Shown: positions 1-7,134 of the stretch, in pieces
How positions within the stretch are numbered: the stretch's first letter is position 1
Layout: every line of letters starts with the position of its first letter
Position numbers and translations under genes: made by a program
The notes under the pieces: generated by a model
Seen by the model: only the letters and a program-made list of their open reading frames with translations
Told to the model about the DNA's origin: nothing
The model's database searches: none
NCBI GenBank assembly: GCA_963578625.1
Contig: CAUZEO010000221.1
Span: forward strand, 1-8,892
Direction: 5' to 3'
DNA from: CAUZEO01 sp963578625
GTDB lineage: Bacteria > Verrucomicrobiota > Kiritimatiellia > SLOV01
DNA: 8,892 bases

Positions 1-189
1 GCCGACGGCCGTGTTGACGCCCTCGATGCGGTGAATGTGATCGAGCGAGATCCCTTCCTTCTGGAAAGTGTCGAAGGCCATTTTCGAAAGCAGGTCGTCG
101 CCGATGAGGCCCTCCCCGATGACCGGCATGCGGAGAACACGAATCGTCAGACCGACAACGAAGCTGCCAACGACGACGATTTTTGCCAC
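1..189 (-). pseudogene. PfkB/ribokinase-family sugar kinase with internal deletion (partial, 3' end outside window)
   Basis: The N-terminal 63 codons of a PfkB-family carbohydrate kinase, an ATP-dependent enzyme that phosphorylates sugars. The start is a GTG at 189 with GGGAG about 11 bases upstream and a 2-bp gap from the PhyH stop. The protein opens with AKIVVVGSFVVGLTIRVLRM (first strand and loop, as in ribokinase). PVIGEGLIGDD follows, matching the PGE.xxG segment. The next residues, LLSKMAFDTFQKEGISLDHI and EGVNTAVG, align with the ribokinase region after its GDD (about residue 70 in the E. coli enzyme). About 35 residues between the two GDD positions are missing, including the GGKGxNQA motif that binds substrate. 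The frame is kept across the junction. As it stands the product should not bind sugar normally. The rest lies outside, so I cannot say whether more damage follows. I call it a likely pseudogene; a real, highly divergent short kinase is less likely. Confidence 0.62.
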
Positions 190-191
190 GC

Positions 192-932
192 CTAGTTACG
201 CTCCCAACGTCGTAACGAGAACGGATTGATGTTTCTGCGCTCCGCTACCGGTTTGACATTGGCGAAGCCCGAGTCGTAGGCCGCGCGATGACGGGCGCGG
301 AGGTCGTGGAAGACCGAGGCATCGGTGATGAGGTCTTCCGGGTGTTTCTGACTACGTACGAGAAAATCCTTCGCCGGGGGATAGCAGGCCGCGGGGACCG
401 ACTCGCGGTCGAAGGTCTCGTGTTCGTCCTCGACTCGAGCGCGAGAAGCGTTGTTGGGTAGCGACGCGCCCTGATAACGCAGGTCCATGCTCCAGCGTAC
501 GCCGGCGCTCTTGTTCTCGAAGCTTGCGTGTGGTGTTCGATTGGTCATGAGGAGCACACCGCCTTTGCGTACCGGAACCGGGATCGCCCCGCTCGACGAG
601 TTCCTGTGCCCGCGCGGTTACTTCGCGGGCGCTCTCTCCGGGCTCCTGCGGGACAAGCCCGCGGGGTCCTCGCCTACCGGTCAATACAACTGAACATCTC
701 TTCCTTCGCCCGGGCGATTCGGGCCGCGGCTTCCCTTGAGCGTGCGCGACCATGTTCGAGTCGATCATGACCATGCTGCCGGGTGATCGATTTTTCTCGA
801 AATGCTCCGGCTCCTGCCGGGCAGGCATTTCATCGTTGAAGCTGATCAACCGATCCAGCAAGGGGCGATCGAGGACGCTTTCGAATACATAAAACCCGTC
901 ACGGACGAATGGGTCTCGGTGCCGGTTTTCAT
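192..932 (-). pseudogene. Broken phytanoyl-CoA dioxygenase (PhyH)-family gene
   Basis: Remains of an Fe(II)/2-oxoglutarate-dependent oxygenase of the PhyH family, spread over different frames. An ATG at 932 has AAGGA 8 bases upstream, but its own frame stops at 848-846. From about 926 the family sequence is in another frame: DPFVRDGFYVFESVLDRP, then FEKNRSPGSMVMIDSNMVAH, ending near 742. A helical stretch at 733-677 (EAAARIARAKEEMFSCIDR) may continue it in a third frame. Homology resumes at 660-592 with GLVPQEPGESAREVTARAQE. A further one-base shift at the GCGGGG run (about 591-587) leads into AIPVPVRKGGVLLMTNRTPH and RWSMDLRYQ, open to the stop at 192. The C-terminal block keeps the distal His (TPH) and the Arg expected to bind 2-oxoglutarate (VRWSMDLRYQ). 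The central part with the HxD iron ligands is absent, so no active enzyme can be made. Family assignment is from remembered motifs. Assembly error is an alternative for the single-base changes. Confidence 0.72.
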
Positions 933-940
933 GCGTCGTG

Positions 941-945
941 TCCTT
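941..945 (-). promoter_or_regulatory. Shine-Dalgarno preserved in front of the broken PhyH gene
   Basis: AAGGA stands 8 bases before the ATG at 932. This intact initiation site is the reason I place the ancestral start there and infer loss of one A from the run just after the ATG. Restoring it would join Met-Lys-Asn-Arg to the conserved DPFVRDGFYVFE frame. Confidence 0.5.
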
Positions 946-988
946 ATGATTGAACGGTCATTTCTATGTGATGGATGCCGCCCATTAG

Positions 989-2098
989 CTACTCAAAACA
1001 GGCGGTGATATTGCGCGCGATGCCGTCGATGAATTGCTGGATTCCAAATTTTTCTGAATGCTTACGAATCTTGTCGGAATCCCAGGTTTGCCCGGCGGCC
1101 TCTTCGATTCCCGCCAGGAGATCTTCGGGGCTTTGCTTCCGGAAATGGATGCCGGTTTCTCCGTGCACAATGGATTCAAGCGCGCCGCCCCGGCCTAACG
1201 CCACTACCGGTCTTCCGCAAGCCTGTGCCTCCAGGGGAACGATGCCGAAGTCCTCTTCCCCCGGGAAGATCAGAAACCGGCAGTTGCGATAGAGATCCAG
1301 GACCTCTTGGTCTTCCCGCCAGCCAAGAAATTCAACCGAGGGCCCTGCCATCCTTCGCAGTTTCCTGTGCTGGCTTCCGGTCCCTACAACTTTCAGCGGA
1401 TAGCCGAGATGATTGTACGCCTCCACCGCAAGCTCGACTCGTTTGTAAGGAACCAGGGCGGAAACAATGAGGTCATAATCATGCGTGCCGTTTCTGCCGG
1501 GGGTACACCGATCCAGATCAACGGGGGGATAGACAACATCCGACTCGCGTCCGTAAAAATAACGAATTCGCCGCTTCACATGTTCGCTGATGGCGATGAA
1601 CCGGTCGACCCGGACGGACACCCGCGTATCCCAGGCGCGCAACCGCGAGAGCATGGGCCGGACAATGAGTTGTTTGGCCGGATTTGTCCCGAAATATTCA
1701 TGATAAAACATGCCGTATCGCATGGGAGTGAAGCAGTAGCAGATGTGCCGCGTATCCGCCGGGAGCCGCAATCCCTTGATTACGCTGTGGCTGGTGCTGA
1801 TCATCACATCCGAGTTGGCCGGTTTGATGGCCTCCACGAACCGGGGAAAGAATGGCAAAAGAACGCGAAAGTGATTTCTTATCCACGGCAGCCGGTTCAT
1901 CGCCGAAGCTTGAACTTGATGTCGATTGATGGTGTCGCTGATTTGTTCGGCGTTGTGAATCAGCGTGTAGATCGTGGCGTCGGGGAAACCTTCGCACAGC
2001 AGTTCCAGGCATCTTTCACCACCGCGCATGCCTGTGAGCCAATCGTGCGCGAGGTTCACATCCAGACTCTGCCACGAAGATGGAATGGTATACGGCAT
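989..2098 (-). CDS. Glycosyltransferase family 4-type, HDWLTGMRGGE subfamily (WbaZ-like), third of three
   Basis: A 369-residue GT-B glycosyltransferase from a subfamily distinct from the two upstream. The signature LAHDWLTGMRGGERCLE is at residues 16-32. The family pattern continues with YTLIHN (44-49), STSHSVIKG (101-109) and HICYCFTPMRYGMFYHEYFG (118-137), then FIAISEHVKRRI (167-178) and PPVDLDR. In the donor domain, SALVPYKR (213-220) holds the basic pair and PGEEDFGIVPLEAQACGRPVV (279-299) has Glu282 and Glu290 in EX7E spacing. Members of this group include mannosyltransferases of O-antigen and exopolysaccharide pathways, so a mannosyl donor is possible but not shown. I use the ATG at 2098, one base after the upstream stop. 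A GTG ten codons earlier would overlap the second gene and adds only basic, non-conserved residues. The protein ends normally (NITACFE), and this is the last intact gene in the window. Confidence 0.92.
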   Translation of the reverse strand: MPYTIPSSWQSLDVNLAHDWLTGMRGGERCLELLCEGFPDATIYTLIHNAEQISDTINRHQVQASAMNRLPWIRNHFRVLLPFFPRFVEAIKPANSDVMISTSHSVIKGLRLPADTRHICYCFTPMRYGMFYHEYFGTNPAKQLIVRPMLSRLRAWDTRVSVRVDRFIAISEHVKRRIRYFYGRESDVVYPPVDLDRCTPGRNGTHDYDLIVSALVPYKRVELAVEAYNHLGYPLKVVGTGSQHRKLRRMAGPSVEFLGWREDQEVLDLYRNCRFLIFPGEEDFGIVPLEAQACGRPVVALGRGGALESIVHGETGIHFRKQSPEDLLAGIEEAAGQTWDSDKIRKHSEKFGIQQFIDGIARNITACFE

Positions 2099-2099
2099 C

Positions 2100-3254
2100 T
2101 TACGCTTTTCCCGCACCCAGCGAGGCATAGACTTCCAACGTCTCTTTCACAGTGCGATCCCAGGAGAAGGCCTGTGCCTGCCGGACACCAGCTTCGCGGA
2201 GGCGTTCTGCTTCCCGGGAGTCGGTGAGGACGCGGGTGAGCGCGGATGCCATGCCCTCGGGGTCCTCCGGATTCACGTAGATGGCGGCGTCTCCGGCAAT
2301 TTCCGGAAGCGATCCGGCGTCGGTGCAGACCACGGGCGCTCCGCAGGCCATCGCTTCGAGAACCGGCAGCCCGAACCCTTCGTACCGAGACGGCGAAATG
2401 AAGACATCTGCGGCCTGGTAGGCTTCGAGTAGCTCGTTTGAGTCCAGGTGTCCTTCCCATCGGACCGATTCGTGCAGTCGATGTGCTTTCGCCCGGTTCT
2501 TCGCTTCAGGATATCGCGGATCGTCCGGACCTACGATTCGCAGCGTCGCATCCGTGCTTTTTGCTTCCCGAATCTTTGCGAACGCTTCAATCAGCGTCTC
2601 GATATTCTTGTATGGGTCCTGCCGGCCGACACACAAAATTGTTTTTTTCACAGATTCCGGCCGAGCCTGCCCTGGAACATAGCGATCCGATACGCCGTTA
2701 TATACGACCTTCACACTGTCGATTCCGTCGGCGGAAAGGTTCAAATGCTCGATTAAATCGGTTTTCGATGCGTTGCTTACCGTGATGATCGCGTCCGCAA
2801 GCCGACCGATCCTCCGCATCATCCCGCGATAAACGGGGAGAATTTTCCGCTTTTTGGATCGAGGGGTGAATTCTGGAAATTTTAGGGGAATCACGTCATG
2901 AATTGTCACCACAATCTTGACCCTGGAGGAAATACCCGCGCCGAGCGGGAGGATAGGAATCATGTAGTTCGGCGAGTGGAATAGATCCGCATCCAGTTTT
3001 TGAAGGAGTCGGGGCAGTGCGAGTTGGCTTTTGGGAGAGAAAATCCCATGCCTGAAAAGACGTCCTTCCATCATCCCCGTCCGGCTGAATCCGGTCTGTT
3101 GATCGGTGCGTTCCATCAGGGCAGGGTCGCTGAAAAGGAGAGTGTAGCGATTCCCCGAATCGATCCGTCCCAGGTGCGTGATCAGTTCCGTGGTGTAGGA
3201 AGGGACTCCGGAGATTTCCTCGAAGATCCACCTCGCATCGAGAACGATCCTCAT
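2100..3254 (-). CDS. Glycosyltransferase family 4-type (GT-B fold), second of three
   Basis: A 384-residue paralogue of the preceding transferase. MRIVLDARWIFEEISGVPSY gives the N-terminal Rossmann strand and the glycine loop (16-20, GVPSY instead of GVGRY). FHSPNYMIP is at 92-100, VTIHDVIPLKFPE at 116-128 and IITVSNASK at 156-164. The donor domain has ILCVGRQDPYKN (206-217) and SRYEGFGLPVLEAMACGAPVV (289-309) with EX7E residues Glu292 and Glu300. I chose the ATG at 3254 because it begins exactly at the conserved first strand, overlaps the previous stop by ATGA, and has AGGA about 10 bases upstream. A longer open frame reaches 3662 but its extra 136 codons overlap the first transferase and carry no family sequence. 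The sugar specificity is not readable. Tight coupling to both neighbours suggests the three enzymes build one glycan. Confidence 0.92.
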   Translation of the reverse strand: MRIVLDARWIFEEISGVPSYTTELITHLGRIDSGNRYTLLFSDPALMERTDQQTGFSRTGMMEGRLFRHGIFSPKSQLALPRLLQKLDADLFHSPNYMIPILPLGAGISSRVKIVVTIHDVIPLKFPEFTPRSKKRKILPVYRGMMRRIGRLADAIITVSNASKTDLIEHLNLSADGIDSVKVVYNGVSDRYVPGQARPESVKKTILCVGRQDPYKNIETLIEAFAKIREAKSTDATLRIVGPDDPRYPEAKNRAKAHRLHESVRWEGHLDSNELLEAYQAADVFISPSRYEGFGLPVLEAMACGAPVVCTDAGSLPEIAGDAAIYVNPEDPEGMASALTRVLTDSREAERLREAGVRQAQAFSWDRTVKETLEVYASLGAGKA

Positions 3255-4366
3255 GCGCACACGTTCCTGTACAGTTCCCACGTGCGTTCCGCGACCCGAT
3301 CCCACGTGAACCGCTCGACATAGGAGAGACCCTTCGCGCTCAAGGCCGCCCGGCGCGCCGAATCCGCCAGCAGGGAGCCGATCTCCGCGGCCCAGGCATC
3401 CCGGTCGAATCCTTCGATAATCATTGCGGCATCCCCCAGGACTTCGGGTAACGAGCCTCCGGTGGAAGAAACGACGGGCGTACCGCACGCCATCGACTCC
3501 ACCGGCGTAAATCCGAATCCTTCGTAGAGGGAGGGAAAGATAAACAGTTCCGCGCCTGCATACAGCGAGGACAGATCGTTGTCGTCCACAAAGTCCAGCC
3601 GCCGGATCGATTTCGATCGCCGGGCTTCCCGGATGTGGTTGAAAATGGATTCTGTTTTCCACCCCGGCATTCCCACCAGCACGAGCTCGCCATCGAATCC
3701 ATCAAGCGAGTCGAATACATCGACGAGGAACGGAAGGTTCTTCCGCGGCTCGATGGTTCCGACAAACAGCAGGTAGGGACGGTCGAGGCCGTGACGAGCA
3801 CGAACGGCCTGGATTCGGTCCTTGTCCGGGCGTTGGAGTTCGGGATCCAGACCCGGGTGCACCGACACGATACGGTCCATTGAGATTGGAAGCAGGTCGG
3901 CAATCTCGGCGCGCGAGAATTCGGAGATCGTAATCACCGCGTCTACCTGCTTTACGGTCTGCTCGATGTGAGATGTCAAATACGTGAGATTCTTTGGTTC
4001 CGTCGCCTCCGGAAATCGGAAGAACGATGTATCGTAAATATTCACTACCGACTTGCCGCGTCGAAGGGGAGGGCGGATAAAGTTGGTGAAATGGAACAGG
4101 TCCGCCGGGCCGGAGAGTGCATCGTAGGGCGGCCACCCCAGCCATTTCCAGCCCTGTTGCACAATGCGGCCTGGAACCCATCGGATCGTTTTTCTTTCTC
4201 CGCCACCCAAAGGTAGCGGAACTCCGTTTCGTTTAAAATCGAAGGATACCAGGCGTAGTTCGTCGGAGCCTCTATGGGCCCCGAGATTTTCAGCCAGGCA
4301 TTTGACATACCGGCCTACACCGGTGCGCCTGCCCACCGCAGCCTGAATGTCCACACAGGCGATCAT
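3251..4366 (-). CDS. Glycosyltransferase family 4-type (GT-B fold), first of three
   Basis: A 371-residue cytosolic or membrane-peripheral retaining glycosyltransferase that would move a sugar from a nucleotide sugar to a growing glycan. The N-terminal Rossmann domain begins with VDIQAAVGRRTGVGRY (the GVGRY glycine loop at 16-20) and has VVNIYDTSFFRFPE at about 107-120 and a TISEFSR helix start at 146-152. The donor-binding domain shows LFVGTIEPRKN (200-210) with the basic pair expected to contact the donor phosphates. It also shows PSLYEGFGFTPVESMACGTPVV (278-299), where Glu282 and Glu290 form the EX7E motif. Length is normal. No signal peptide or membrane helix is seen. The ATG at 4366 is weakly supported by a GGGAGG 12 bases upstream. 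The stop overlaps the next gene in an ATGA. Donor and acceptor cannot be read from sequence. The layout resembles mannosyl- and rhamnosyl-transferases of this family. Confidence 0.92.
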   Translation of the reverse strand: MIACVDIQAAVGRRTGVGRYVKCLAENLGAHRGSDELRLVSFDFKRNGVPLPLGGGERKTIRWVPGRIVQQGWKWLGWPPYDALSGPADLFHFTNFIRPPLRRGKSVVNIYDTSFFRFPEATEPKNLTYLTSHIEQTVKQVDAVITISEFSRAEIADLLPISMDRIVSVHPGLDPELQRPDKDRIQAVRARHGLDRPYLLFVGTIEPRKNLPFLVDVFDSLDGFDGELVLVGMPGWKTESIFNHIREARRSKSIRRLDFVDDNDLSSLYAGAELFIFPSLYEGFGFTPVESMACGTPVVSSTGGSLPEVLGDAAMIIEGFDRDAWAAEIGSLLADSARRAALSAKGLSYVERFTWDRVAERTWELYRNVCA

Positions 4367-4394
4367 CTATCGTGTCTACCTCCCAAATGGCCCC

Positions 4395-4422
4395 ATTGTA
4401 GACCGAACCCGTGCAGAGTAAA
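4395..4422 (-). promoter_or_regulatory. Candidate sigma-70-type promoter for the glycosyltransferase cluster
   Basis: In the 61-bp gap between batE and the first glycosyltransferase, TTTACT (4422-4417) and TACAAT (4400-4395) are spaced by 16 bp. They match the -35 consensus at 4 of 6 bases and the -10 consensus at 5 of 6. The start codon lies about 28 bp past the -10 box, leaving a short leader with GGGAGG. The organism's sigma factor preferences are unknown, so this is a candidate only. Confidence 0.35.
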
Positions 4423-4427
4423 ATGTT

Positions 4428-5288
4428 TTACGAATCAACCCGAACTGCTAAATCCGCGGATGAATTGCGAACGCGCTCGATGCTTTCGGCGGGAAGCCAG
4501 CACCGGCGTTCGTCCATGAGTTCCACGTGGACCCAGTCACTGCGCTCTTCGAGGATGCTGAATTCGGTGCCGGCGTGGAGCGGCTCCGTGAAGCTTGGTT
4601 TATAGGAATTACTGTTTCCCTTTCGCGCGGTGACGTCGGGTTTCACGATTACACCGAGGTTGGAGTGTTGTTGAGCACGCGTTTCGATGGACAGCGAGGC
4701 TAGAAAAAGAACGGCGACCATGCCGCCAACCCACGCGGCGCGCTTGAAGATGGGACGTTTCAAAACTAGCTTCACCCCCAGCGCGATCCAGCAAAGCAGG
4801 AAACCGCCGAGAAAAATTGCGGAGCGGACCCTTGTGGAAACGTCGTAGTGCCAGAAAAAGATCGTTTGCAGAATCTTGCGGGTTTGCGGGACCGGAATGT
4901 CGTCCAGGCGGCGGCTGCGCGCGAACTCCAGATTCTGCCTCAGGTCGGCATTGTGAGGCGTATAAAGTGCCGCACGGTTGTAATTGAGAATGGCCCGTCC
5001 CACATCGTTCATTCTGAAGTAGCTGTTTCCGATGTTGTAGAAAAGTTTTCCATTCCGAATGCCACCTTCCTGTACGATTCGTTCGTATCGCAGGATCGCT
5101 TTCAGGTAGAGCATCTCGGCCGCGGATCGATCCGCTTGCGCAGATTCATTCGCTTCGCGAAATAAATCGTTCCCTTCCCGAAACAAGGCCTCGATATCAA
5201 TCTCGTCGGATGATTCCGCGGCGGCGGGGTGGGGGAGGCACAAAAGCATGGGCATCGCGCCGAGCACGACTCGAAGAAGGGAACGCAC
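4428..5288 (-). CDS. batE: TPR / two-helix / SH3-like protein, BatE-like
   Basis: A 286-residue last gene of the Bat operon. Residues 1-25 are a signal peptide (MLLCLPHPAAA-ES). Residues about 35-125 contain TPR-type helices (YNIGNSYFRMNDVGRAILNYNRAALYTPHN is a clear unit). Two membrane helices follow at about 155-176 and 184-202, separated by a short basic loop (KRPIFKR). This pattern places both TPR and C-terminal domains on the periplasmic side. Residues about 208-273 look like a bacterial SH3 domain: VTARKG near its start, FTEPLHAGTEFSILEERSDW in the middle and CWLPAESIERV at the end, a pattern typical of cell-wall or peptide-binding SH3 domains. This TPR-2TM-SH3 layout matches BatE-like proteins I know from several Gram-negative phyla. 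It starts with GTG one base inside the batD stop. The 61-bp gap to the next gene ends the tight packing. Confidence 0.82.
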   Translation of the reverse strand: MRSLLRVVLGAMPMLLCLPHPAAAESSDEIDIEALFREGNDLFREANESAQADRSAAEMLYLKAILRYERIVQEGGIRNGKLFYNIGNSYFRMNDVGRAILNYNRAALYTPHNADLRQNLEFARSRRLDDIPVPQTRKILQTIFFWHYDVSTRVRSAIFLGGFLLCWIALGVKLVLKRPIFKRAAWVGGMVAVLFLASLSIETRAQQHSNLGVIVKPDVTARKGNSNSYKPSFTEPLHAGTEFSILEERSDWVHVELMDERRCWLPAESIERVRNSSADLAVRVDS

Positions 5289-7129
5289 TACAGAGACTCC
5301 TCAAGTTTTTGCGCGAGTTTTTGCGCGCGCTCCGCGACGCGCCGTAGTTCGTTTTCTGTTGCGCCACCGTAGCGGCCGGCTTCGCAGGCATTGAAAACTG
5401 CGCGCAACTCAGACAGCACATCTTCTTCAATGCCCAGGGCATCCAACGGTTTTTTCGCCTCGGCGAAGGTGAGTGCGCTGGTGGGAATATCGAGTTTGCT
5501 GCCAAGGTAAAGTCGCACCGCCGCAAGCGTTTCGCCTGCGACCGAAGAAGGTTCTTTTTCTCCGGCTTCGGCGGCGACCTCGTCGAGCCGGCGCAGGGCT
5601 CGCCGGGTGCGGGTGGAGAGGGATTCCCGCCGCCGTGTCTTACGTACCAGGATCACCGAGGCGGCAAGTCCATAGATAAGTGGCGGCATAGATAGCGCCG
5701 CGATCCAGACGGGAGAAGAGATCCACGCGACCGGACCGTAGACCTGGTTTACCAGCACGCCGGGATCCTCGTAGTTGTGTGCTATTCCTCCGGCCCATCC
5801 TTCGACCGCCGCCGATCCGTCCGCCAGTTCGATCCCCTCGGCATCAAATGCGGTAATCACCCGTGACTCCTTCACGTCGATTCTGATGGGCTCGGATCTC
5901 GCCACTTCGTAGGAGCCTTTTCGGGTATCGAAATAGGGCAGTTCTATCGGCGGGACCCACTCGACGTCGGGGCGCAAAGCCCGAATTGTCTGAGTGAAAA
6001 CCCGGGCTGCTCCCTGGGTGTCTCCTTCCGGTGACTGAGAGGGCACCTTGAAGTCTCGGGTGAGCGAATCTTGGGTGCCCAGCGGCGGCGGGGCAATGTG
6101 GTTGAGGTACTCCGTTCCCGATACCCAGACGACCAGTTGCACGGGGTCTCCCACGTTAACCTTGGCTGGTGTTGCGGACGCTTTGATCCGGAAGGTCCCG
6201 ACATGCCCGGCGAATTCATCCGGGCGCCCTTCCAGTGGAAGAGGCTTTACCTGCATGACCAGGGACTTGGAAGGAATAACCATTTTCTTGTAAACCGGTT
6301 GTCTTCTGTTGCCGCCGGTAAAGCCATCGAACAGGCTGCGCCGGCGCTGCAGCGTCCGGTGGCCGACGACCGCCTGAAAAGTTACTGTTGCCGGATCCAG
6401 TTCTATTTCCCCGCTTTTCTTCGGGATCAAAATTTTGTGGAAGCGGACAGCGGTGTACTGCTTGCCGTCAAGCGTTGTCCTGGTCTTCTCCGCAATTGCG
6501 TCCTCCGTGCCTACCGGCACTTCGAACAAGTTCCTGCTTCTGTCCACGGTGCGATTCGCGACGTAGAACAGGTCATCTTCCATTGCCGGAACGTTGAACA
6601 GGATGTTGTTGACGTCGCTGTCGATATACCACGTAACGGTAAGCAATATCGGCTCGCCCACGTAGGGGGAGTCGTTGGAAATTTCCATGTGAAGTTTGAA
6701 TCCTTCGACATCCTGTGGTTTCTGAACCTGCACTTGGATGGGCTGGGTGTAGACGGTTTTCCCGTCGGCTTGAACTGCAAAGCGGGGAATTTTCAGCACG
6801 CCGGCCTGCTCGGCAACCAGCAGGAAACTGTGAATGTAAGTGCGCTTATTCGTCGTTCTCATGTTCCCGTTTACAATGGTCACCTGCTGGCTAGAATTAT
6901 TTCGGCCGCCCCCATATTGAGCCCGGAATCCCTTCAGCCCGACTAGGTCCGGTTGTTCAGAGCGATCCACGCCGTGGACGTGAATTTCGAACCGGAACGG
7001 CTCTCCCACGAAGACCGAGTCGTTTTCAACCATTGCTTTCGCCGAGATTTTCTGCGCGAAGCTCTCGCTGGAAACGGCGCAGAGCCCTGCCACACACAGC
7101 ATTCGTACGATATAGCGGTCTAGAAGCAT
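5288..7129 (-). CDS. batD: BatD family 'oxygen tolerance' membrane protein
   Basis: A 613-residue BatD protein, the large periplasmic subunit of the Bat system. Loss of bat genes in Bacteroides and Leptospira has been linked to stress phenotypes, but the biochemical role is unsettled. Residues 1-25 form a signal peptide ending SESFA-QK. The N-terminal beta domain carries the family signature: GLKGFRAQYGGG, then SSQQVTIVNGNMRTTNKRTY, around residues 45-95. More Ig-like beta repeats follow to about residue 410 (GEPILLTVTWYIDS; VGDPVQLVVWVSG). One membrane helix lies at about 475-495 (WIAALSMPPLIYGLAASVILV), followed by RKTRRR and a helical cytoplasmic domain of about 115 residues ending in RVAERAQKLAQKLEESL. 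Length and layout are normal for the family. The ATG is 5 bp after the batC stop and its stop shares one base with the batE start (TAGTG), so translation is probably coupled. Confidence 0.93.
   Translation of the reverse strand: MLLDRYIVRMLCVAGLCAVSSESFAQKISAKAMVENDSVFVGEPFRFEIHVHGVDRSEQPDLVGLKGFRAQYGGGRNNSSQQVTIVNGNMRTTNKRTYIHSFLLVAEQAGVLKIPRFAVQADGKTVYTQPIQVQVQKPQDVEGFKLHMEISNDSPYVGEPILLTVTWYIDSDVNNILFNVPAMEDDLFYVANRTVDRSRNLFEVPVGTEDAIAEKTRTTLDGKQYTAVRFHKILIPKKSGEIELDPATVTFQAVVGHRTLQRRRSLFDGFTGGNRRQPVYKKMVIPSKSLVMQVKPLPLEGRPDEFAGHVGTFRIKASATPAKVNVGDPVQLVVWVSGTEYLNHIAPPPLGTQDSLTRDFKVPSQSPEGDTQGAARVFTQTIRALRPDVEWVPPIELPYFDTRKGSYEVARSEPIRIDVKESRVITAFDAEGIELADGSAAVEGWAGGIAHNYEDPGVLVNQVYGPVAWISSPVWIAALSMPPLIYGLAASVILVRKTRRRESLSTRTRRALRRLDEVAAEAGEKEPSSVAGETLAAVRLYLGSKLDIPTSALTFAEAKKPLDALGIEEDVLSELRAVFNACEAGRYGGATENELRRVAERAQKLAQKLEESL
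5297..5302 (-). promoter_or_regulatory. Shine-Dalgarno for the batE-like gene
   Basis: GAGGAG lies 8 bases before the GTG at 5288, inside the final codons of batD. It supports the GTG start that overlaps the batD stop codon by one base. Confidence 0.65.
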
Positions 7130-7134
7130 CTCTT

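Noticed and set aside
192..557. 121-residue protein starting at a GTG as a complete small gene
   Set aside because: The conserved PhyH sequence continues upstream of this GTG (AIPVPVRKGG), so it is a C-terminal fragment without a genuine start.
352..861. 169-codon minus-strand frame taken as one intact gene
   Set aside because: Only its start and one middle block look like PhyH protein; the rest is Arg/Gly/Pro-rich noise. It is one frame of the broken PhyH gene, not a separate gene.
933..988. Terminator after the last glycosyltransferase
   Set aside because: No stem-loop with a following T-run is visible on the minus strand in this gap.
2099..2128. Ten-codon longer start for the third glycosyltransferase
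   Set aside because: It would overlap the end of the second transferase by about 29 bp and adds only a basic, non-conserved peptide. The ATG at 2098 fits the tight spacing.
1307..2227. 306-codon plus-strand open frame
   Set aside because: Antisense of the third glycosyltransferase, running into the second; no recognisable domain, and the minus strand carries clear GT4 motifs.
3255..3662. N-terminal extension of the second glycosyltransferase up to 3662
   Set aside because: The extra 136 codons lie inside the first glycosyltransferase gene in another frame and have no transferase sequence. The ATGA-overlap start at 3254 begins at the conserved first strand.
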